From Chondrus crispus (lineage: Eukaryota > Rhodophyta > Florideophyceae > Gigartinales > Gigartinaceae), in assembly GCF_000350225.1 (NCBI RefSeq), contig NW_005178519.1, positions 319,632 through 383,631 of the forward strand: a DNA stretch of 64,000 bases, written 5' to 3'. Shown here piece after piece: positions 19,528-30,967 of this stretch. How positions within the stretch are numbered: position 1 is the first letter of the stretch; each line of letters starts with the position of its first letter. The notes beneath the pieces are model-generated. The model saw nothing but the letters and a program-made list of their open reading frames with translations, was not told the origin of the DNA and made no database searches. Made by a program: the position numbers and the translations under genes.

Positions 19528-20733
19528 ATGGCCGACCTACCCGAAACAGTGCCGGAGGGCTTGCCCGAAAAAGCTGTGAGAGCTGCTGAGCTGGAGAAGC
19601 GCGCGAGTCCTATGCAACTCAATGACGGGCACGACATGGTCAACCTCGGCAACCGCATGAGGGACGGAGGCGGAGGAGTTGAGAAAGATGCGACAAGAGC
19701 TGTCAAACTATACGAGAGGGCGATTGAGGATCACGGTCATATCGCCGCGATGGTGAGCCTCGGCAAACTACTGGAAAAGGGCGCGGAGGGAGTCAACACG
19801 AATGCAGTCCGCGCTGCAGAGTTGTATGAAAACGCGATCGACAAAAATGACGTCAGCGCGATGGTGGCGCTCGGCTTGCTGTTGGAGAAGGGCGCGGAGG
19901 GGGTCGAGACGAACGCGGCTCGCGCAGTGCAGTTGTACGAACGTGCGATCGAAGAAGACTTGTGTGTTGACGCGATGTACAACCTTGGCAACCTCATGAG
20001 AGAAGGAGGCGACGAAGTTGAGAAGGATGAAGCGCGGGCTGCCAAACTATACGAGCGGGCGATTGAGGATCACGGTCATATCGCCGCGATGGTGAGCCTC
20101 GGCAAACTACTGGAAAAGGGCGCGGAGGGAGTCAACACAAATGCAGTCCGCGCTGCAGAGTTGTACGAAAACGCGATCGACAAAAATGACGTCAGCGCGA
20201 TGGTGGCGCTCGGCTTGCTGTTGGAGAAGGGCGCGGAGGGGGTCGAGACGAACGCGGCTCGCGCAGTGCAGTTGTACGAGCTTGCGATCGACAGAAGGGA
20301 TGATGACCATGCATTGGAGAATCTCGGTCTGCTTCTGCACCACGGCGCGGAAGGAGTCGAAATGGACGAGGTCCGTGCTGTGGGGCTGTACGAGCGTGCG
20401 ATCGAGAAATCGCGCAGCGGTAACGCTAAGGTCAATCTGGCTGATCTACTGAGGATAGGAGGAGACGGAGTTGCAGACGACGATGCGCGGGCTATGAAGC
20501 TGCTTGAGAGTGCGATTGAGGAAGACGGTAACGCTGACGCGATGGCGCATCTCGGAACCGCAATGCAGTACGGAACGTCCGGGGTGCGCCGTAACATAGG
20601 GCAGGCGGCACGGCTGTACACCATGGCGATTGAGAAAGACGGGAACAACGCAGTGGCTCTGCGCAACCTGGAAGTCCTGCAAAGGGGCGGGCTGGGTGGC
20701 AGGACCGGGGCCGTGAGACGACTCCATGGGTGA
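19528..20733 (+). CDS. Sel1-like repeat protein (401 aa)
   Basis: The start chosen is ATG 19528 in the strong context AAAGCCATGG. The open frame extends 96 bp upstream without an ATG. After about 30 residues the protein is built of Sel1-type helical repeats of about 36-38 residues, about ten units. Each has a core such as AMVSLGKLLEKGAEGV followed by A-RAA-LYE-AI. Such proteins act as protein-protein scaffolds, for example in ER quality control and signalling. No signal peptide, membrane helix or second domain is visible, so the partner is unknown. Three units are duplicated almost identically with a 339-bp period. Coding is uninterrupted and there is no intron. Confidence 0.85.
   Translation: MADLPETVPEGLPEKAVRAAELEKRASPMQLNDGHDMVNLGNRMRDGGGGVEKDATRAVKLYERAIEDHGHIAAMVSLGKLLEKGAEGVNTNAVRAAELYENAIDKNDVSAMVALGLLLEKGAEGVETNAARAVQLYERAIEEDLCVDAMYNLGNLMREGGDEVEKDEARAAKLYERAIEDHGHIAAMVSLGKLLEKGAEGVNTNAVRAAELYENAIDKNDVSAMVALGLLLEKGAEGVETNAARAVQLYELAIDRRDDDHALENLGLLLHHGAEGVEMDEVRAVGLYERAIEKSRSGNAKVNLADLLRIGGDGVADDDARAMKLLESAIEEDGNADAMAHLGTAMQYGTSGVRRNIGQAARLYTMAIEKDGNNAVALRNLEVLQRGGLGGRTGAVRRLHG
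19704..20279 (+). repeat. 339-bp internal duplication in the Sel1 gene
   Basis: Bases 19704-19940 recur at 20043-20279 with three substitutions. The offset is 339 bp, exactly 113 codons, so the frame is kept and three Sel1 units are gained. Confidence 0.9.
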
Positions 20734-22571
20734 TTTCGTCCCCAACATCAAATGCCTTCACGGGTCCGGAAGCACGTGCTGGGGGTTGAATCAGAGACGC
20801 GCGGGCACTCCCGGTAAGTGAGAAGAAGCGAGCGTGGAAGAAACGAGCATGGATGAAGTGAGAGTGGCAGGTGCAAAAGGGGACGTTTGCATAGTTGCGT
20901 GGAGAAGTCGGGGCTGGATCCAAGGCAACTGGAATAATTAACAACCGTGGCACACGTGTAAATAAGTATCATACAGTAGACTACTGTACAGTAGGCCGCC
21001 TTTCATGCAAATACCTCTCGCACAGGAAATGAGTTTGATACTTACAGTAGAAGTACTGTGCAATTGGAACTGATTGAGAATACCAGTACAGTGGGATACA
21101 CGCAATAGTGCCACCCCTTGCCACATCCCAGAAGGTGCTAATAGCGGAGAGTGAAACGGAGGAAATATGCCCTCTAATGCTTACCTAGATACGCTTTAGT
21201 CACAGATAATCGCCCAGCACTGCTTGCCTCTCTCGTGATCTGCTTCCCTGAGCCCGTGCATTGAGAAATGCTTTCCTCGCGCATCGTAAGAGCATCTCCA
21301 GCGCTGCAGCTAAATCTATTCCAATTAGGACGCGTGTCAGTTTTCTAGCTGGTCGCTGTCTTTGGGCACCCCATGTTCCAAATTGTTTGCAATGCGCTAT
21401 GCCGAATGCGCTGCTCGTCTCCATCGCGCGCACTCGTTAACCCGCAGGACGACATGGACTCTCTGGACGACTTTGGCGCCCTAAAACCGATGGCGCCGCA
21501 CATTTTCTTGAGTTCATTGAACAGCTCAACAGACTAGCTTTGGAAAGGGGTAAGGCGATCCAAGGAGGTGTTGATCGCCATACTGAGGGACTTCGTCGTT
21601 TGCGGAATGCTGGAAACGCGGGAGACGTCCTGAATGTCCTGAAAGATGAACGAAGAGAAAAATCAGAACGACTGCGCGCACAACCAAAAGGCATCGATCG
21701 TCCCAGGCTCATCAAACAGCTTGCGCAAAAATGCTCTCTTCATTTACAACGCAAGGTTCGAATCAGTGCGTCTTTCGTGGCCCTCTCTGTGCCAAGTCTT
21801 GCGCCCTGGCTCTGGCCCTCGCCTTTGCCCTCCCCCAATTCTAAACTAACCTTGGAATCATTTCCTTGTTCCGTGCCCCTCCCTGTCCCAACCCCCTCCC
21901 GCCCTCGCCCTCTGGCCCTTTCGCACTCTCCCTCTTTTTCCCTTTCCACTGTGAAGAGTCATTTTGGAGTGCTTAAAGCATTGTGGGTCTGTTCTACATT
22001 AATAATACCAGACCTCAAGTCCACGTGTAAGACAAGTGAGATACTGTACGTGCAAGTGTGTACGGTACACAGTGAGAGGATTTTCTTCAGAGACCCCGCA
22101 CCGTGCCTAATCAGACCCTCACAACGGATACGCGGCCTTTCCTTCACAGCTACACGCAGGGAAATAGATGCTGCCGGATCCTCCCCTTTTATCTATTATT
22201 CTACCCCCGCCCTTTCGATCCGGCCCCGTCTACAGTATTTCAAGCCTTCTTCCTTCAAACAAAGTCTAACGTTCAGAGCAGCACAGGGAAGCATGACAAA
22301 AGGGAAGGCCTTGCGGTTATTAAAGATTGAGACATCACACAATGACTACGCAGCCCACGGACGCCCATGACACCTCGGGCGGCGAATTTCTTTTTGAGGA
22401 TGGCTGTCGTGGGGACTGCTCTACATCATCCTCACCATTCAGATCACTTCAGCAAGTCTCTACAGTAACAGTACATGTGCATACGCCTCATATTCTACGT
22501 ACAGCAAGTTCGGAAAACCAGATGACTGCTTACGCATCTCGCTACGAGGGCAAACTGATGCGTCTTGGTGT
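20734..22571. other. Intergenic region with an unrecognised coding-like segment
   Basis: The best coding-like stretch is about 21478-21720 on the plus strand (HFLEFIEQLNRLALERGKA, then RLRNAGNAGDVLNVLKDERR). It is helical and charged but lacks a start in frame and has no recognised family. 20940-21080 has several TACAGTA/TACTGTA copies. 21770-21950 is a C/T-rich low-complexity stretch. The part next to 22571 should hold the 3' end of the ABC transporter transcript. Confidence 0.4.
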
Positions 22572-25500
22572 TCATTCTTCGTCGGTCGCTTCAGTCAACT
22601 GGTTCTTAACCAGATTCGCATACTCTCCATTCGGAATGCGCAGCAGCTGTTCATGTTTTCCGCTTTCCACAATCCGACCCTTTGACACCACCGCTATCAC
22701 ATCGGCGTTCTTCACTGTAGACAACCGATGCGCGATGGCCACCGTCGTGCGTTCTGCTGCTGCCTTGTCCAACGCGTCTTGTACAACTCGCTCCGACACC
22801 GCATCGAGTGCAGAAGTTGCTTCGTCCAGTAGAAGGATTCGGGGCTCTCGCACGAGCGCTCGAGCGATTGCCACGCGCTGCCGTTGCCCGCCTGAAAGTC
22901 TTTCCCCCCGTGCGCCAACGACAGTGTCATATCCGTCTTCCAGCTCTGAAATGAATGAGTGAGCATTGGCAGCCTTCGCAGCTGCTATGATCGTGTCATC
23001 TGTCACCGGAGTCCCATCAGAGTGGTCCAGCCCGTAGGCAATATTGTCCCGTATACTCCTATTGAAAAGATCAGGCTCTTGGGAAACAAGACCCAAGTTG
23101 AATCGCAGGTGATTCAGGTTGTACTCTCGGATTTCAGTATCATCAATTCGAATAGTCCCTTCGCGAGGATCGTAGAATCGCTCCAAAAGGGCAATAGTCG
23201 TAGATTTTCCACATCCACTAGCTCCAACCAATGCTAACGTTTGGCCCTGAGATACTTCAATGGATGCCCCTCGAAGAACGTGAACGTCCGGACGCGACGG
23301 ATACTCAAATCGCAACCCTTCTGCCGCCAGATGACCGGAAATTGAAGACACCTCTCCAGTCTTCTTACTTGGGTCAATGCCCGATTCACGATCCAAAAGG
23401 CGGAAGATTTTGGTAGCAGCAATTTTCGCCTTGCTCACATCACTGGCTTGACCACTGGCATTTCCAAGCATCATCCCGGCGAAGAGAAGTCCCGTGATCG
23501 CTGTCATAAGCTCGGGAAAATCGCAAAATCCATCGCGGACAAAGATCGAGCCAATCCAAAAGCTCACAGCCCAGAGTGCTTGAGATAGAAACTCGGAGAT
23601 ACCGAACATTATCCCGGCAACCATTGCTGACTTGCGCCCATTCCTAATTGGAATCTCAAGTGCTGCGTTATACTTTCGCATGAAGACATCCTGCACACCC
23701 ACGGATGTAACGGTATCAAAGTTATTCACTGCCTCGGACGCAATAGTACCCGCCTCTGCGTACATCTTCTCCGAATCAGCGTCAAAACCTGTCATCAGTT
23801 TCATTTGCAATGCACCACAAATAGCCATAATCGGGAAAACGCCCGTTACCACGAGGGCTACGCGCCAGCACGCTTCATATGCTATAGCAAACCCAGTAAC
23901 AATTGTGCTCAAAGCGAACGACATGAGACCCAATGTATCCCCAGTTACACCCTTCACCAGCGAGGCCTCAGTGGCAAGTCGTGTTGTGAGGGCGCCCACT
24001 GAGTTCTTCCTCTCATCGAAAAATCCCATTTCCTGTCTCAAGATTGCTCTGAAACTTCTCCGCCTCAGTTTCAATGTCAGTCGCTCTCCACTAATTCCCA
24101 ATCCAGACAGCTGACAGAAGTAGCCGAAGAAAGAACCACCCCCAATCGCAACGAAGTAGAGACACCACTTCCGAATCTCCCCTGGAGTGTTATCTGCCGG
24201 TCGCATTATGACAAAAATGACCTGGAGTGTGGACAATACGAAGTGTAACGTAACCACATGCAGAAGACATAAACACGGTTAGCAACAAGAACAATGGAAC
24301 ATCGCAAAAACAGACGAGACGAGAATCAGGATAACCCAAAGCACGCCGAGAACAAATCATTATCCGTTCGATCTTACCCTTGAGAAGACAATAGACATGA
24401 CTGGAAAGGCGGAACCGGCAACCGCCGCTCCAACGACTCCGATCAAGATCCAATACCACTCAGCTCGGTTGAACGCAAAGGCACGCATTAGAATACCTTT
24501 GTCGACATCCGCTTCACTTTCTCTTTCCTCATCAGATTCACCGATAGGTTTGTCATGTCGAGTCTTGGAAACTGAGTCCTTAAAGACAAGGGCCTCTTCC
24601 CTAAACTCAGATTCATCAGCGGGGGTTTGTTGGATCTTTTCAACGTTCTTCGCTTCAATCTTCTGGTGTTCAACAAGCGTACGGTATGCTCCGTTGTCAA
24701 TGTCAATAAGACCTTCATGAGTACCGGCCTCCACGACGGTCCCCTTGTCGATGACAGATATCACGTCTGCGTTTCTCACGGTGCTCAACCTGTGCGCAAT
24801 CATGATTGTCGTGCGTCCAGCAGATGCCTTTTCTAACGCCTCTTGCACGATACGCTCTGATTGAGCGTCAAGAGCAGCAGTGGACTCGTCCAGAATCAAT
24901 ATCTTCGGGTTTCGAATGAGGGCTCGCGCTATGCAAATTCTTTGCTTCTGCCCACCACTGAGCATTGCCCCACGTTCACCGAGCATTGTGTCGTACTGCT
25001 CCGGCAACTTCATGATGAAGTCGTTGGCGTTCGCCATTTTCGCTGCACGCACAATATCTTCGTGTGTAGGTTCCCTGCGCTGCATGACTGTCTTCCCCTC
25101 GATTTTGTCAACTGCAATATCCAGTCCGGCACCAAGCGCTATGTTCTCACTGATCGTCATTGCGAACAACGTCGGCATTTGGCCCACATATCCCATCTGG
25201 CTGCGCAGCCAGCGGACGTTTAAGTTGCGAACGTTTACGCCATCCAAGGTAACTTCACCTTGCTGCACATCGTAAAACCTCTCAACCAGACGCACTGTGG
25301 TACTTTTGCCGCATCCGCTCGATCCGACAAGCGCATGAGCTGTGCCTGGAGGGACATCAAGGTTGAAGTTGTTCAGGACAAACTCTTTCATAGCATCATC
25401 TTCCAAGTCGTCGATGATACGTGAGGCATAGTTGAAAAAGACGTTCTTAAACTCAATGCGACCCCTAAAGTCATTGATAACTTCACCTTCATCTTCCGTC

Positions 25501-26858
25501 AGGGGGTTTATCTCAGACGGTCGGTCAATAACCTCATACACGCGTGGGGCAGCCCCACGAGCTACCGCGAAAGCCTGGAATGATGGAGCGGCTTCATCGC
25601 AGAAAAAAAACAAAACAAAAACAAAAACAAGGACAACAAACGGCGAAAATTCGTCTTATCGAAAACGCAGGAGGTTAGGCAATCTTCGCATGCGCGCAAA
25701 CGTAATTCTTACCCGCATTCTTCGATTCGTGTGACCATCAGCAAGAAAGGAGAAGAGGAAGAAAAGGCAGAACTCACCTTGCCCGATCGAAACACAAGCG
25801 ATAAAAACGGAAAAAAAAGTGGTGAGAACATCCCCCGGATCCAATTTCATTTCTCTTACTCTCCACGCACCGAACACAAACGCAACCGCATACGTAGAGA
25901 ATATAATGAAAAAGGTAACGCCCATGCCTAACCCGCTGATAACGGCCTTCTTCACGTCAGCCTTGTACGCGATCTGCAACTCCTTCTCATACCTCCTCGC
26001 CTCGCTCTCCTGGCCACCGTACGCGGTAACAGAGCGAATGAGGTTGATAGTCTCATTAGCGACAGCGCCAGCTGCACCGTAGGCTCCCAAGCCATCGCCT
26101 GTAGAAGCGGAAGCCATCTTTGCAAAGGCCCCACCGGCCAAGACGAGCAGGGGGGCGACGGAGAGTATGACGAGTGTGAGCAGGGGGCCATACACAAAGG
26201 CAACGATGACGCCAATGACAAACATGGACGTAAACTGAATTGCACTGGTAACTTTATCTCCAATGCCCGCCTGGATCAAATTGACATCACCCGCTACTCG
26301 TGCGGTAAGCTCTCCACCATCGTTCTGATCGACCCAGGTGTAATCTTGAGACATTAGGCTTTCAAAAAACTTCCTTCTGAGTCTCGCACAAACGCGATGT
26401 GCTACCATGAGTTGCAACCTGACCTGAAAGAGGGACGTGACAAAAGCGATGCCACCAATGATAAGAAACCATTTCGCGAGACTGCCAACCTCGTCAGTGA
26501 TCTCCCCGATAAGAAGTGGATCGACGTTTCTGCCCGGCTCCAGGTCACCGAATTTGTCAATGATGCCACCGAAAAGGATGGTGAAAACGGGGAGCAAACC
26601 CCCGTGAATGGCGGCGCAAATACAGGCGACGGCCATTAAAATACGCTCGTTGCGCGTAGCGAAGCGGAAGAGGGCCGTGAACTTGACGGGCGGCGGTTTG
26701 TTATCGTCTCCAGAGCCATTGTTCTCACTGCTCTCGACGGGGGTCTTTTTGAAGCGAGCGAAGAAGCCTTTCTTGGGAGGGTTAAGGTTGTCTTCTTGGG
26801 TGCCCGTGCCTGTCCTGGTGGAGGGATCAGTGGCGGGGGGCCCAGCTTGGTCTGCCAT
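22572..26858 (-). CDS. Full-size ABCB/MDR-type ABC transporter, three exons
   Basis: The coding sequence is complement(22572-24221, 24378-25591, 25778-26858), 1314 residues. ATG 26858 is in CACCATGG context. It is a TMD-NBD-TMD-NBD full transporter of the P-glycoprotein kind. NBD1 has Walker A GSSGCGKST (about 450-458), signature LSGGQKQ (571-577) and Walker B ILILDES (591-597). NBD2 has GASGCGKST (1098-1106), LSGGQRQ (1207-1213), LLLDEA (1228-1233) and the H-loop AHRLST. The first membrane domain starts near residue 74 after a Pro/Ser-rich cytosolic tail. Both ATP sites keep their catalytic Glu, so it should be an active exporter of lipids or xenobiotics in the plasma or organelle membrane. 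The substrate cannot be read from sequence. The exon lengths sum exactly to whole codons. Confidence 0.93.
24222..24377 (-). other. Intron 2 of the ABC transporter (156 bp, phase 0)
   Basis: The donor is AGG/GTAAGA and the acceptor ACTCCAG/GTC on the minus strand. The join gives ...VFSR-VIFVIMRPADNTPGE..., in frame. Confidence 0.85.
25592..25777 (-). other. Intron 1 of the ABC transporter (186 bp, phase 1)
   Basis: The donor is CAAG/GTGAGT. The acceptor GATGAAG/CC follows a long T-rich tract. Joining restores the ABCB segment IGQ-AAPSFQAFAVARGAA, which is broken in the unspliced sequence. Confidence 0.85.
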
Positions 26859-27422
26859 GGTGAGTGGCGGGGAACCACGGGCGGGCCGTTAGAACAAACT
26901 GGGGTAGAGGTGCGGGCGAAGACCAGAGTCTGCGGTGTGTATTGGCGTCAAGGGAGGAGGACGTCTGAATCGGATGGGAAGATGTGTTAGGAGAAGGGGA
27001 TGCGGAATAAACTGATGAATACAGAGACCTGTACCGTAAGACTAAATACATTGCCGCAAAATATCTTTTTTCAAGTTACGTTCTGTTGTAAACGGACTTG
27101 CAAATTTTAATGGAAAAAGACAATAATGCACTGCGCCATACAGTACCGCACTGTACCACAGGTCGGATCTACTGTCCATCCTGTCCAACCAGCGAGCCGC
27201 GAGAGCCTGCCTTGCAAAAGGCCGCATTGAGGAACATCCATGGCATTTGTAACCATTGGCTCCCGCTCTCATATCTCAACCTCAGGTTTTTCACGCATCT
27301 ATTTTTCCCCATCCCAAAACGTTACGGCTGGTGTCCCTTGACATTCGCTCCACTCACAAACACAACAACCTTCTACGTAAAGCTGGGAAAATCGCGTACA
27401 CATATGAGAATGGTGCTGCAAG

Positions 27423-27474
27423 CCAACGTGCCTACGTATAAATTTACCGGGTACAGTATACGTAGGCACGTTGG
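27423..27474. repeat. Inverted repeat, 18-bp perfect arms
   Basis: The arms CCAACGTGCCTACGTATA (27423-27440) and its exact complement (27457-27474) flank a 16-base loop. Confidence 0.9.
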
Positions 27475-27909
27475 GTCGGTATACTATACCGCTCCGAGCA
27501 ATCAATTGGCGAAAATAGCTTTTCCGGGCAGCCCGTGAACGTTCAGAGAGGAATTGCAAGCCCCAACTATTGCACAGTACAAAGGGTACCCTTGGTACAG
27601 TATACCCTTCAAGGGTAGCTGTTGCGCCAGATGACGATAAACAAACCTGGATCAAAGGCATTTTAAGGGTACCGTTGAATGGTACCCTTGGGTACTGTAC
27701 CGTTGCTGTAAAGCGGGAGACGGAACCGTTGCTGTGCATCAATATACTGTATTCTACAGGGTACAGTACCTTTAAAAACACGGTGCATACAGTACTGTAG
27801 CAATAAAATTGCGCAGGTTAGGTATACTGTACTGTATCATCATGCGCTGGCAGTTGAAAACGTTTGCATTGCCTGAATTATCCTTATGCAGCAATCCCCC
27901 GCTGCGGGG

Positions 27910-27962
27910 TTTTCAATCCACCTTGGCATTTGTAACTTACAAATGCCGAGGTGGATTGAAAA
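27910..27962. repeat. 53-nt near-perfect palindrome
   Basis: There are 26-bp arms (27910-27935 and 27937-27962) with one mismatch around a single central base. The left arm starts TTTTCAATCCACC. It would fold into one long hairpin with almost no loop. Confidence 0.9.
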
Positions 27963-28096
27963 GGTTGCAGAAGTTTTTTTTCAGAATTAGTGTTGGTTGT
28001 TAACAAGTTGTTAACCCAGGATTCGACTGACCAGCGAAGCGAGATACAGACTACCTCTTACGCAATACTGTACAATGTTACAAAAGTTCGCAACGC

Positions 28097-28143
28097 ACTC
28101 CAACGCACGGTGGTTTGCAATGCAAGCCACCGTGCGCTGGAGT
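28097..28143. repeat. 47-nt near-perfect palindrome
   Basis: 23-bp arms (28097-28119 and 28121-28143) with two transition-type mismatches flank a single central base. The arm begins ACTCCAACGCACGG. Confidence 0.9.
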
Positions 28144-28536
28144 ACATGGACACGTGTGTTTCCCTGGCTGTTGCCCAGCGGAATCGTGACGTCGATGCTT
28201 GTTGACATCAACAACTCACCATTTCCGGTTGACGTGTTCGAGATCGAGTCTACGTTTCCGGAGCAGTGCCGTACTTTACAGTAATGTATCTTACAGTACT
28301 GTTGAGGAATGACTGAGAGAGATACAGTACTGGTACCTTGCTGGAGGTCTGTCCGCAAAACACGTGGTGGGATTTTTCAAACTCGGGTTTACTTTAAATT
28401 TACGTCCAGCGAGTTTGTGGGCAAATGGAAAAAAACAACGCGTTATTTTACGGACAACGTTACTGATTGACCGTTACTGATTGAGATCAACCTTTGTAAA
28501 ATCCCGATTTGGTCAAAACAATTCGCGATTTTAGGA

Positions 28537-28597
28537 TTTCAGGAAGCCCCCAATAACTATAGTTAATGTTAACTTAGATATTGGGGGCTTCCTGAAA
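28537..28597. repeat. Inverted repeat, 19-bp perfect arms
   Basis: TTTCAGGAAGCCCCCAATA (28537-28555) and its exact complement (28579-28597) flank a 23-base AT-rich loop. The loop contains GTTAATGTTAAC-like sequence, echoed just downstream as GTTAACATTAAC. Confidence 0.9.
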
Positions 28598-29842
28598 GAT
28601 CGTCTGTTAACATTAACAGGCGACCTTTTTTTCGGGTCACGCAAGTTTGCACTGAGGATGACCAATGACCACAAAGGTCAGACCATTATACAGTATGAAC
28701 AGGCTCCTGACAAACCGTATGCTTCAATGGGTTTATTCTGAGAGTCTCAGACTTGACCAATTCTTGTGCGACAACAGCTCCTTTCTCCCCGAAGATCTGG
28801 ACGTCCATCCATTTGAGAGTGGCTCTGGAGTAGTTGTCTGCCTTGTGTCCGCTTGACTAATGAAGAAAAGTAACTGCAATTCAGGATCCTCTAACCGATG
28901 GACGTCGTCGAGCAACAGAGTAGTCTCTCGTGCTTTCGCATCACACAGAACATTTTCGCTTCTTAGCTGGCAAGACCACGCCAGCGACATAAATACGATC
29001 TCGTATACGCTGTACTACCGTAGTGTAGGAGAGGTTCCCAATGTCAAGCTGCAGAATACCCACGCATTCCCTTGGCAGTACGCCACACTATTCTATGAGA
29101 AATAATAAAGCATCTCAAGCATATATGGTATTCTCGCAGCAGGATATTAGCACGGATGTTGTTTCTGTTGAGCAAACACTCCTGAACAAATTACATGACC
29201 TTCAAATGCTTCCGTCCCGATTGTCTACTATATTGATTAACTGTGCAAACGACTACTCCAATAGCTTTTCTTAGCTAACATCACGCAAAGATGGAGATCT
29301 GTACCAGCCTTCCGTGCCGCACACAGACTTCCGGTCTGAAAGCGCTGTCAGACAAGCATTGCTGAACATCTTTCAAGACTAGAATCTCACAGCAAATCCT
29401 ATGAATATCATTTCTATTCGTTTCCTTTGGTTCACATTAGAGATAACATTTTGGTACGTGTCGGCTTCTCAGGCTGCATCCATCGTGCAAATGAACGGTT
29501 ATGGAATAAGTGCAAACGAACACATGTAGAACCTGATAAGCATGTGAGAACTAGTGACATACACCTTGACTTCAGTTTGACCGGCTTCATTTGTCCGACT
29601 CATCGCTCTTTCCTTAACCTTTCACTGGAGCGGTGAGCTCCATTGACCCACCAGCCGCCTCACTTGCGTTTCACACTAAGCAAAACCACTCTTCGCCCAT
29701 ATTTATTTTCGAGGCTACTCTCCATCACGGTCGTACAATTCCGCTCTCGCATCCGTGCAAGGGGGAGTCAGAATTTCTTCTGGATTTGGAACTCGCAATG
29801 AACGCGCAATCGGACCTGTCAGGTGGTGCTGAATCCCTTGCA

Positions 29843-30967
29843 ATGTTCGAGGTGGCAATGCCGTCGGAGATATCAAGTCTTCTCAATTTTTTGGTTCTTG
29901 ACGTTGTGTTCTTGCCATTCATCATTTACATGTCTGGAAAACTCGCAGGGTACGTAAACACTGACATGCTTGAAAAGCGGGGCGTCATCACAATGAAAGA
30001 ATTCGGAATACCGTTGATAGGAGGTGGCATGGTGATGGCTTCGGGGTGGCGTCGCACCTTGCTCATTTTGCTACGATTTTCAGTTCTTGTAGCCGTCGCT
30101 GTGAGCAACTTCGGTCTCGAAGGGCGAAACAGTATTGGGCTCGTCACCAGAGCTGGCGATGTTCGAGTACCAGGGCTTCTTTCGGACGCGACAAATACTA
30201 TTACGGGCGTTGTACTGCCCCAGGCCCGTTGCTACAAGAAGATAGATGAAATTACAACCGTCTACGGATCAGTCATTGATGGTAAGTGCTACAAGGACAT
30301 ACCAGATTACACCGTAGTCCGTTCCAGGACGTTTCACAAGTCTCTTAATGCCTCTGCGAGAAATTGCGTACCGTCTTACAATTGTGATAACAAACCATAC
30401 CCGACAACAACGTACCGTTGTGATAGGTCAGACATAGTCTGCCATGGAGTGCCGAAGCGTGCGGGCTGCAGCAACCAAGACGGTATGCAAAAGGATGCCT
30501 TCGGTTCTCTTGAATGCCGGTCGGTATCGTATGGCCCACAAGATGATTATGCATTCTTTTCCGTGTCCACGGAAGATGTTGCAATGCCAGAAACTTCTGG
30601 CCCCCTGAAGGACTGTTTCGCACTTGACGTGAAACGTGCGGACGTCGAGAGATGGAATGAGACATATCCAAGAATCACTACCATGGTCCCAAAAGCGATC
30701 TATGCATCAGCATACGGGGCTTCAAAAGAAGTTCAGGTCACAATTCCACGTGATGGTCTCCCTCTCCCCGTGACTGGTGTTCGTATAAGGTGGGTCATGT
30801 CAACTGCATGGGTTGTTAGTGTGGCGTTGGTATTCAGTATGTGGGTCCTCTTCTATATCTACCAAGGCCATGAGGAGATGCTCCATGATGAGCGCGGTTT
30901 AGTTCAAGAAATGAGAAAAAGATTAAGCTCGAGTGAAAATCTAAGAATGATTGACATCAAGGCATAG
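29843..30967 (+). CDS. Three-helix membrane protein of unknown family (374 aa), paralogue A
   Basis: I do not recognise the family. Start ATG 29843 (MFEVAMPSEI) is chosen because it aligns with the start of the paralogue at 34153. An in-frame ATG at 29798 would add 15 residues. Helix 1 lies in LLNFLVLDVVFLPFIIY and helix 2 in TLLILLRFSVLVAVAVSNFG. A Cys-rich, probably extracytoplasmic domain of about 200 residues follows, with a YGSVIDGKCYKDIPDY motif. The third helix is in WVVSVALVFSMWVLFYIY, with a short charged tail (HDERGLVQEMRKRL). No enzyme motif is visible. A receptor-like or structural membrane role is only a guess. Confidence 0.7.
   Translation: MFEVAMPSEISSLLNFLVLDVVFLPFIIYMSGKLAGYVNTDMLEKRGVITMKEFGIPLIGGGMVMASGWRRTLLILLRFSVLVAVAVSNFGLEGRNSIGLVTRAGDVRVPGLLSDATNTITGVVLPQARCYKKIDEITTVYGSVIDGKCYKDIPDYTVVRSRTFHKSLNASARNCVPSYNCDNKPYPTTTYRCDRSDIVCHGVPKRAGCSNQDGMQKDAFGSLECRSVSYGPQDDYAFFSVSTEDVAMPETSGPLKDCFALDVKRADVERWNETYPRITTMVPKAIYASAYGASKEVQVTIPRDGLPLPVTGVRIRWVMSTAWVVSVALVFSMWVLFYIYQGHEEMLHDERGLVQEMRKRLSSSENLRMIDIKA

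Larger units (their letters stand above)
26859..29842. other. Large intergenic region rich in long hairpins
   Basis: There is no supported gene. 27100-28700 is packed with perfect or near-perfect inverted repeats and TACAGTA/TACTGTA heptamers (listed separately). 28700-29800 has short open frames but no recognised domain. The first part must contain the promoter of the ABC gene, and the last part that of the membrane-protein gene. Confidence 0.5.

Noticed and set aside
21720..22370. C-terminal part of a 276-codon plus-strand frame
   Set aside because: It runs through C/T-rich low-complexity DNA. Openness is explained by composition.
22327..22962. 211-codon plus-strand frame
   Set aside because: It is antisense to the second nucleotide-binding domain of the ABC transporter and has no domain signal of its own.
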